DNA of 64,000 nucleotides from Zerene cesonia (lineage: Eukaryota > Arthropoda > Insecta > Lepidoptera > Pieridae): positions 806,001 to 870,000 of the forward strand of contig NC_052108.1 of NCBI RefSeq assembly GCF_012273895.1, written 5' to 3'. Below the pieces are notes generated by a model. It was not told the origin of the DNA, ran no database searches, and saw nothing but the letters and a program-made list of their open reading frames with translations. The stretch's first letter is position 1. Every line of letters begins with the position of its first letter. Positions 58,911 through 64,000 of this stretch are shown piece by piece. The translations under genes were made by a program, and so were the position numbers.

Positions 58911-61900
58911 NNNNNNNNNNNNNNNNNNNNNNNNNNNNNNNNNNNNNNNNNNNNNNNNNNNNNNNNNNNNNNNNNNNNNNNNNNNNNNNNNNNNNNNNNN
59001 NNNNNNNNNNNNNNNNNNNNNNNNNNNNNNNNNNNNNNNNNNNNNNNNNNNNNNNNNNNNNNNNNNNNNNNNNNNNNNNNNNNNNNNNNNNNNNNNNNNN
59101 NNNNNNNNNNNNNNNNNNNNNNNNNNNNNNNNNNNNNNNNNNNNNNNNNNNNNNNNNNNNNNNNNNNNNNNNNNNNNNNNNNNNNNNNNNNNNNNNNNNN
59201 NNNNNNNNNNNNNNNNNNNNNNNNNNNNNNNNNNNNNNNNNNNNNNNNNNNNNNNNNNNNNNNNNNNNNNNNNNNNNNNNNNNNNNNNNNNNNNNNNNNN
59301 NNNNNNNNNNNNNNNNNNNNNNNNNNNNNNNNNNNNNNNNNNNNNNNNNNNNNNNNNNNNNNNNNNNNNNNNNNNNNNNNNNNNNNNNNNNNNNNNNNNN
59401 NNNNNNNNNNNNNNNNNNNNNNNNNNNNNNNNNNNNNNNNNNNNNNNNNNNNNNNNNNNNNNNNNNNNNNNNNNNNNNNNNNNNNNNNNNNNNNNNNNNN
59501 NNNNNNNNNNNNNNNNNNNNNNNNNNNNNNNNNNNNNNNNNNNNNNNNNNNNNNNNNNNNNNNNNNNNNNNNNNNNNNNNNNNNNNNNNNNNNNNNNNNN
59601 NNNNNNNNNNNNNNNNNNNNNNNNNNNNNNNNNNNNNNNNNNNNNNNNNNNNNNNNNNNNNNNNNNNNNNNNNNNNNNNNNNNNNNNNNNNNNNNNNNNN
59701 NNNNNNNNNNNNNNNNNNNNNNNNNNNNNNNNNNNNNNNNNNNNNNNNNNNNNNNNNNNNNNNNNNNNNNNNNNNNNNNNNNNNNNNNNNNNNNNNNNNN
59801 NNNNNNNNNNNNNNNNNNNNNNNNNNNNNNNNNNNNNNNNNNNNNNNNNNNNNNNNNNNNNNNNNNNNNNNNNNNNNNNNNNNNNNNNNNNNNNNNNNNN
59901 NNNNNNNNNNCACACACACACACACACACACACACCTCGACATAGTCATAGAGGCAGTCCCGCTGGTACTCGATGTCGATGTCGCGCAGCACGAACACGA
60001 GGCGGGCGCGCGGCGCGGCGCGCACGCGGCTCAGCTGCTCCGTCTCGCTCGCGTACGGCAGCGGGTGCGACGGACTCGTCAGCGTGCCTGCGCAGACGTG
60101 CATTACATGATAATTGATTATTGTCTCTACTCCGCATCTACAAGTACTTCTCGTACAAATAACATTATTACAGTTTTATATGTGTATTTTTTTATTTATA
60201 CATCATAAAATTTAAAATTATACATATAAACAGGCATAGTTAGCATTTATGTAGTAATATTCTCTGGTATCCATCGTTTTGTGCCTACTAGGTGTGTATA
60301 CTGTATAACGCATTCCGACGTTACGATGCATAGCCACAATGAAGTCCACCCACCGCTAGCGCCCTCTAGCGTCTGGTTGGTGCGCAGTTGCCGCGCGGCG
60401 AGGCGGCGCTTGCACACGAAGCCGCCGGTGAGCGCGCAGCGCCGCAGCGCCCAGTACAGCCCGCTCGGTTGAGACGGCACCGGCGACGTCTTCCACTGCG
60501 CACGTACAGTTTGTATTGTAACGAATTAATTAGGTAGTTACCTACTGTTAAAAAAACTGCACAGGGTGTGATCGTAATTATTCCACTTGCGATTTAATTT
60601 AGATTTAATAATGAGATTTTCAAAAAATAAGATACAAAAATTAATTAGATTGAACAAACAAACTTTTAACCGAAAGTATGTTATGCAAAGACTTTATTCT
60701 TTTATTTTTAACTAAACAGTGAACATATTATAATATTGTTATAAAAGAAAGAAATAGACAAATGAATAGAATTGTGTACATAAAAGATAATAAAAATCAA
60801 CCTAATCAACCATTTAAAAAAATTAAAACGTGATTAAACTATTGTTAAAAATACAGCCTATGTCACCGACATAAACCTGTTAAAAGGATTTTAATTTCAA
60901 AAGTTTAATATTTTGCGAAACCAAACACAACAAGACAGCTTTCAGCGGCGTCCACATAAAATGATCATTTTTTACCTAAGTTTTCGACAATAAAAAATGC
61001 TGTTTATTGTCATTTCAATATTACTAACAATAACAAACACTTCGATTTGATTGTTTGGATACATTTATTGAGCAAATAGTAACACATATTATTTCGTCCC
61101 CAACGTTAGCTACAATTGAAAGCAATATTGACGTTATTGTTTGCCAATGTTTTTTTTGTTTTTTTTTAATGGTTGCCAATGTTTATTTACGGCAGTCATG
61201 TTAATTCGCCGTGAGTTATTGTTTTTTTTTAACCTGCCAATTTTGCTTGCAAATATATTTAAAAAAAGTAAGAAGAACTCTTTAAAAATATTCCTGGTAC
61301 AAATAGTGGTAATATTTGTATTACAAATTACAACAGATAGTATAATACTATACACAGAGTTTGTATGAAAAAGAGTTATAGATAGAAAACATTCGCTCAC
61401 GGATGATTCCAAAGGGCATAACTAGTATAAAATAAACACTTGTGACGATTGTAAAAATTATAAACATGTTTATCGCAAAAACACCGTTATTTAAAAGTAA
61501 TACATCTGCATTTCCGACCGAAAAAGGGTCAGGAAGGGTAAAGTGAAAATGATACAGATAAAAAATTGTTATCCATTCAAATAAGGGTCGTTCCTAGTAC
61601 GTGAGACATTTCCTAATATATTTCTTTATGTGACATCAAGCCCAAATAAGTTATCTACTTGCAAATTTTTCTACCAACTTCTTAAATTTAATTTAGCGTT
61701 TTTCTTAAAATAATCATTACTTTTAGTTATAGTTCACAGTAAGAAGGTAATCACAATATAACTTAGAATGCATTTTAAAATATTAAAAAATTATAGGTTT
61801 TATGGTTACCAACTTTTCATTTTATTTTTAGCATATAACTGTTAAAAACGAGTGAAATGGCGAGATCGATCAAAATTAGTTGGATGAGAGGTTTTCTATT

Positions 61901-62412
61901 TCGGGAAATTCTATTTTAAATATTTGTAATGTGTTTATTTCTTGCTCATATTATTTAGTGAGTTAGCGTTATATAGGTGTGTTTTGTCTCTGTGATGTTA
62001 CAATGTCTCAAAAATCAAGCCGATATTTGTAAGAAATGAAGTAATATCGTTAGTGAAATTGTAATACCACGGCTTTGACGATATATACATGCGACATAAT
62101 CTATATCACCTGCACAGCGAGACACGCGTCATCGGGCTCCTCTGTATCATTGTAGGGCGGCCACGCGGTATATCCCAGCGCGGAGCCGTCGAGCCACGCG
62201 AGCGGCGCGGCGGGGGCCGCTGCGGGGGGAGCGGGGGAGGGTGCGGTGAGGGTAGGCGCGGGGGAGGCGAGGGNNNNNNNNNNNNNNNNNNNNNNNNNNN
62301 NNNNNNNNNNNNNNNNNNNNNNNNNNNNNNNNNNNNNNNTGCCCGATACGATGAAGCGCTGCTCCTCCGCCGAGTGGATGGACGCGAGCTGCATGTTCAG
62401 ACCCTCGCATAT
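45795..62412 (-). CDS. Large single-pass receptor: C-type lectin, three CUB, three EGF, membrane helix, long Ser/Pro-rich tail
   Basis: I cannot name this gene. Nineteen exons were built by hand: 62412-62110, 60495-60354, 60087-59936, (gap), 58221-58112, 57816-57656, 57313-57056, 56747-56521, 56158-55996, 55720-55580, 55233-55005, 54760-54570, 50912-50357, 50263-50026, 49511-49188, 49003-47867, 47323-47135, 46516-46460, 46247-46150 and 46044-45795. All neighbouring exons outside the gap agree in phase. The order CLECT-CUB-CUB-CUB-EGF-EGF-EGF-TM-tail suggests a cell-surface receptor or adhesion protein. The first lectin exon and signal peptide are not seen and should lie right of 62412, perhaps beyond the window. 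At least one CUB exon must be in the 58911-59910 gap. The 66-base gap in the lectin exon leaves its frame unproven. The link between TM exon and tail rests on phase and splice sites. Confidence 0.75.
49318..49395 (-). repeat. In-frame 12-bp tandem repeat encoding Pro-Leu-Pro-Thr
   Basis: About six consecutive units of a 12-bp repeat (GTGGGCAATGGA-like on the plus strand) encode PLPT repeats in the receptor tail exon. Units differ mainly at wobble positions. Confidence 0.85.
52171..53170. other. Assembly gap, 1000 N
   Basis: Exactly 1000 N, a placeholder length. True size unknown. Confidence 0.99.
53171..53370 (-). promoter_or_regulatory. CpG-dense segment, candidate internal promoter
   Basis: About 200 bp of very high GC and CpG content beside the gap, in an otherwise AT-rich intron. 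On the minus strand an ATG at 53346 opens a short Arg/Gly-rich frame that meets a GTAAGC donor near 53286. This could be a first exon of a tail-only transcript. Inference only; the GC-rich sequence may also explain why the assembly breaks here. Confidence 0.35.
54570..54760 (-). other. Transmembrane exon of the receptor
   Basis: Encodes FWLGLFAVFIVLGMVGLVW, followed by CAKRHFPEKIEKLL. This is a clear single-pass helix with a basic inner flank. The donor GTGAGT at 54569 leaves one base (C), which matches the GT start of the exon at 50912 to give Arg. Confidence 0.9.
55005..55720 (-). other. EGF-like domains of the receptor
   Basis: Exon 55720-55580 encodes one EGF module (CFPNPCLHDGRCTTNG ... 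FCQCTGYYTG). Exon 55233-55005 encodes two more (ERSPCVYGNCSEW ... FRCACARGW and AARPCNHRGACLERDG ... FLCQCNPSWKG), the last closing with Cys at the start of the membrane exon. Six-Cys spacing is intact in each. Confidence 0.85.
55443..55462. repeat. (GAT)n microsatellite
   Basis: Six tandem GAT units (TGATGATGATGATGATGATGA) in the intron between receptor EGF exons. Confidence 0.8.
56212..56338 (+). mobile_element. Helitron-like fragment, family 2-related
   Basis: Contains 'cgtgatacacatatagccta', 'gttgaaagaatttttaaaatcgg' and a final 'tataatattagt'. In a receptor intron. Confidence 0.45.
57485..57640. repeat. Dispersed repeat fragment
   Basis: 'aaatttaaatgggaccacatg', 'aaaaatcg' and 'gagtacaagttatgag'-like blocks are shared with 42125-42260, and in reverse with 11215-11260, 23430-23480 and 47410-47500. 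Class unknown; all copies are truncated. Confidence 0.5.
58869..59935. repeat. (CA)n microsatellite flanking a 1000-N gap
   Basis: CA repeats run into the gap from both sides (58869-58910 and 59911-59935). The assembly probably broke in a long CA tract or a collapsed duplication. At least one receptor CUB exon should be inside the gap. Confidence 0.9.
60354..62412 (-). other. C-type lectin domain of the receptor
   Basis: Two exons. The first (62412-62110) reads CEGLNMQLASIHSAEEQ and, after a 66-N gap and a Pro/Ala-rich stretch, LAWLDGSALGYTAWPPYNDTEEPDDACLAVQ. The second (60495-60354) reads YWALRRCALTGGFVCKR. These are the typical LASIHS, WLDGS, C-LAV and FVCK elements of the fold. The EPN/QPD sugar motif is not obvious: the nearest is EEPDD. 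Sugar binding is therefore uncertain. Confidence 0.8.
60496..62109 (-). other. Receptor intron inside the lectin domain
   Basis: 1.6 kb of AT-rich intron between the two lectin exons. The short open frame on the plus strand at 61141-61368 and its minus shadow have poly-T/poly-A composition and no motif. Nothing else seen. Confidence 0.6.
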
Positions 62413-64000
62413 CTGCCGATCGATGTCACTTTTGAGTGAAGACTTCTTAAGTTGTATTATTGTTTAGTGCTGTATTATTGTGTGAGCTGTATGCGTTTAG
62501 GAAATTTCCAAATTTTAACAAGCATTTTAAGTAACATGTTTAATTTTTATAGGCAAGATTTCAATAAAATGGTACTAAAATCAAATTGACTAATCTACCA
62601 ATACAAATTTTTACACACCTATACATTCGTATGCATTTCTACGAACGTTTTTTTAATGCTAGAATACACCAAAGATTTGAACGAGTTTTTAGTGCAAATA
62701 TTGTTTCTCTCAAACTTGGTTCCACGCGATCTTATGTAAACATTTCCAGCTACGCGGTATTTTGCAAACAACATAGGTAATATAAAAGCTTTCGCCTTTA
62801 ATGTGAAAAGTATGTTATCGATTAAGTGTTTCATATTTAATTTATCGAAATAATGACGAGCACAAAAAATAACAAACTACAACTACTTTTCAATCTGCAG
62901 AATTTTACATATCATGAAATGGTATTTCATTTTTAAAACTAAAAATGAAGCATTCAAATGCGTTATGAGCAAGAATATTTAAAGAATAGAAAAAACTCTG
63001 TTCTCTTATCACGTAATATTTTTCTAATTACACGTTAATAAAGCATGCACTGGCCACTTATATCAACTTTAATATACAATGCAAATTGTTACATATTCAA
63101 AATTGTAATATTCCTGACAGAAACTTAATAATATAGAACTCTAAAATCGCAGACGTCCTATGGGAGAAATAAATTCGCAGCGAAAGCGCTACAAGCTTGG
63201 ATATCCAATTGTATAAAAGGATATCTTTTGAAATGGGTACATTTCATCGTTTGAATAACAAAGCATCTAACTTGCTTACTTTTATATTTCGCTTTTATTT
63301 TATCACACAGGGATGGAGGATAAAAAGTTTATACTAATTTGTTGTACGTCTTGTAATCTGACTAGATCATACAGAAATATTGTTATAGCTAATTATTTAT
63401 ATTATCATTCGTCTAGTATAGTACTTGTATTGTATTATATTATCTGTGTCGAAATAAAAAATATACAATATCGATATAAAGGCTATAAAATAATAACACT
63501 TTTATGTAAAATATCCCATCTTTAATTTTATCTAAATATTTGTAGAAAGATTAAAGATACATGTCATTTAAAACCACAGATTACAAAAAGTACTACCGGT
63601 AACTATCATAAACGCTATTATAGAATCTGTTTCATTCGAAACAAAACTCCAGTATATGGATCGAGTTCGAGCACAAAACATCACATGTATCTAACACGAT
63701 TAACACTACATTGCGTCACTTATCGCCTAGCGAACTGCAAACTCGCAGCAAACAATTACAATAATCAAGAGCACAGATTGACTAAATCAACCGTGGGCAA
63801 AGTTTGGCGAGCTCGTTAGTTACTCGCATCGATTCGGCAACTTTCGCGGCGGGGAGAAATGATCCAAAAAATTGGCAACACCATTTCACACTCCGCTTCG
63901 CATCTTCGAGATTGCTTCTAAAACACTTTATTAGGCAAACTTTTCGGATTCTTTTTTCAATTTTAAGTTTTGTTCGAATAAGTTAGCACTGTTTTGGGCT
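62413..64000. other. Right end: AT-rich, no exon recognised
   Basis: The start of the lectin domain and the signal peptide of the receptor should lie on the minus strand here or beyond the window, but I could not identify an exon. A less AT-rich stretch at about 63795-63900 might be an upstream region; unsupported. Confidence 0.4.

Larger units (their letters stand above)
55996..60087 (-). other. Three CUB domains of the receptor
   Basis: CUB1 starts in 60087-59936 (GTLTSPSHPLPY ... DCLYDYVEV), continues in the gap, and ends in 58221-58112 (RYCG, HFHSDY) and 57816-57656 (GYSLTWEAV). CUB2 spans 57816-57656 (GTITSPNYPHFLLPDLDCTIDI) and 57313-57056. CUB3 is divergent and spans 56747-56521 (CGDGQSWIEVEDPYSG across the junction) and 56158-55996. 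In CUB1 the usual first Cys pair is absent (ASGG and EQLSRV in place of CGG and DC). The CUB2/3 exons are extremely GC-rich and Ala/Arg-rich. Confidence 0.75.

Noticed and set aside
58818..60208. Long frames with His-Thr or Cys-Val repeats
   Set aside because: Translation of a CA microsatellite and the N gap; only the CUB exon 59936-60087 is supported.

Overview
The window is eukaryotic nuclear DNA from an insect, almost certainly a moth or butterfly (Lepidoptera). The evidence is AT-rich introns and intergenic DNA, short GT-AG exons that splice in phase into conserved animal proteins, and many copies of dispersed repeats that I associate from memory with Lepidoptera: Helitron-like elements beginning ACTAGCTGCGCCCCGCGG, tRNA-derived SINEs and poly(A)-tailed retroposons. 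There are three runs of N (52171-53170, 58911-59910, 62274-62339); the first two are exactly 1000 bases and look like scaffold placeholders.

Layout. (1) 265-2711, minus: 5' part of a DDX5/p68 (Rm62)-type DEAD-box RNA helicase running off the left edge; its start codon appears to be split by an intron. (2) 3506-7281, plus: complete seven-exon tektin-2. (3) 9338-14060, minus: complete six-exon serine palmitoyltransferase subunit 1. (4) 15399-16928, plus: complete three-exon Golgi PAP phosphatase (BPNT2/IMPAD1). (5) 19322-29720, minus: complete six-exon ubiquitin-conjugating enzyme UBE2W, with a 14-nt last coding exon. (6) 30381-38745, plus: complete eleven-exon CASD1 (sialate O-acetyltransferase), in which the catalytic His of the DxxH motif reads as Ser. 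(7) 38746-45794: gene-poor. (8) 45795-62412 and probably beyond the right edge, minus: a large single-pass receptor with C-type lectin, three CUB and three EGF domains, one membrane helix and a cytoplasmic tail of about 950 residues rich in Ser and Pro. I cannot name it.

Genes alternate in strand, giving three head-to-head pairs (helicase/tektin, SPTLC1/BPNT2, UBE2W/CASD1) with short shared upstream regions, and tail-to-tail pairs between them. The genes do not form a pathway. Exon-intron structures were built by hand from splice consensus and reading-frame continuity, so individual boundaries may be off by a base or more. No CRISPR, rRNA, functional tRNA gene or prokaryotic feature was seen. 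I found no convincing new biological system. The most notable points are the altered CASD1 catalytic triad, the split initiator codon, the long-tailed lectin/CUB/EGF receptor with a possible internal promoter, a composite tRNA-like retroposon with perfect target-site duplications, and a chimeric Helitron-like element.
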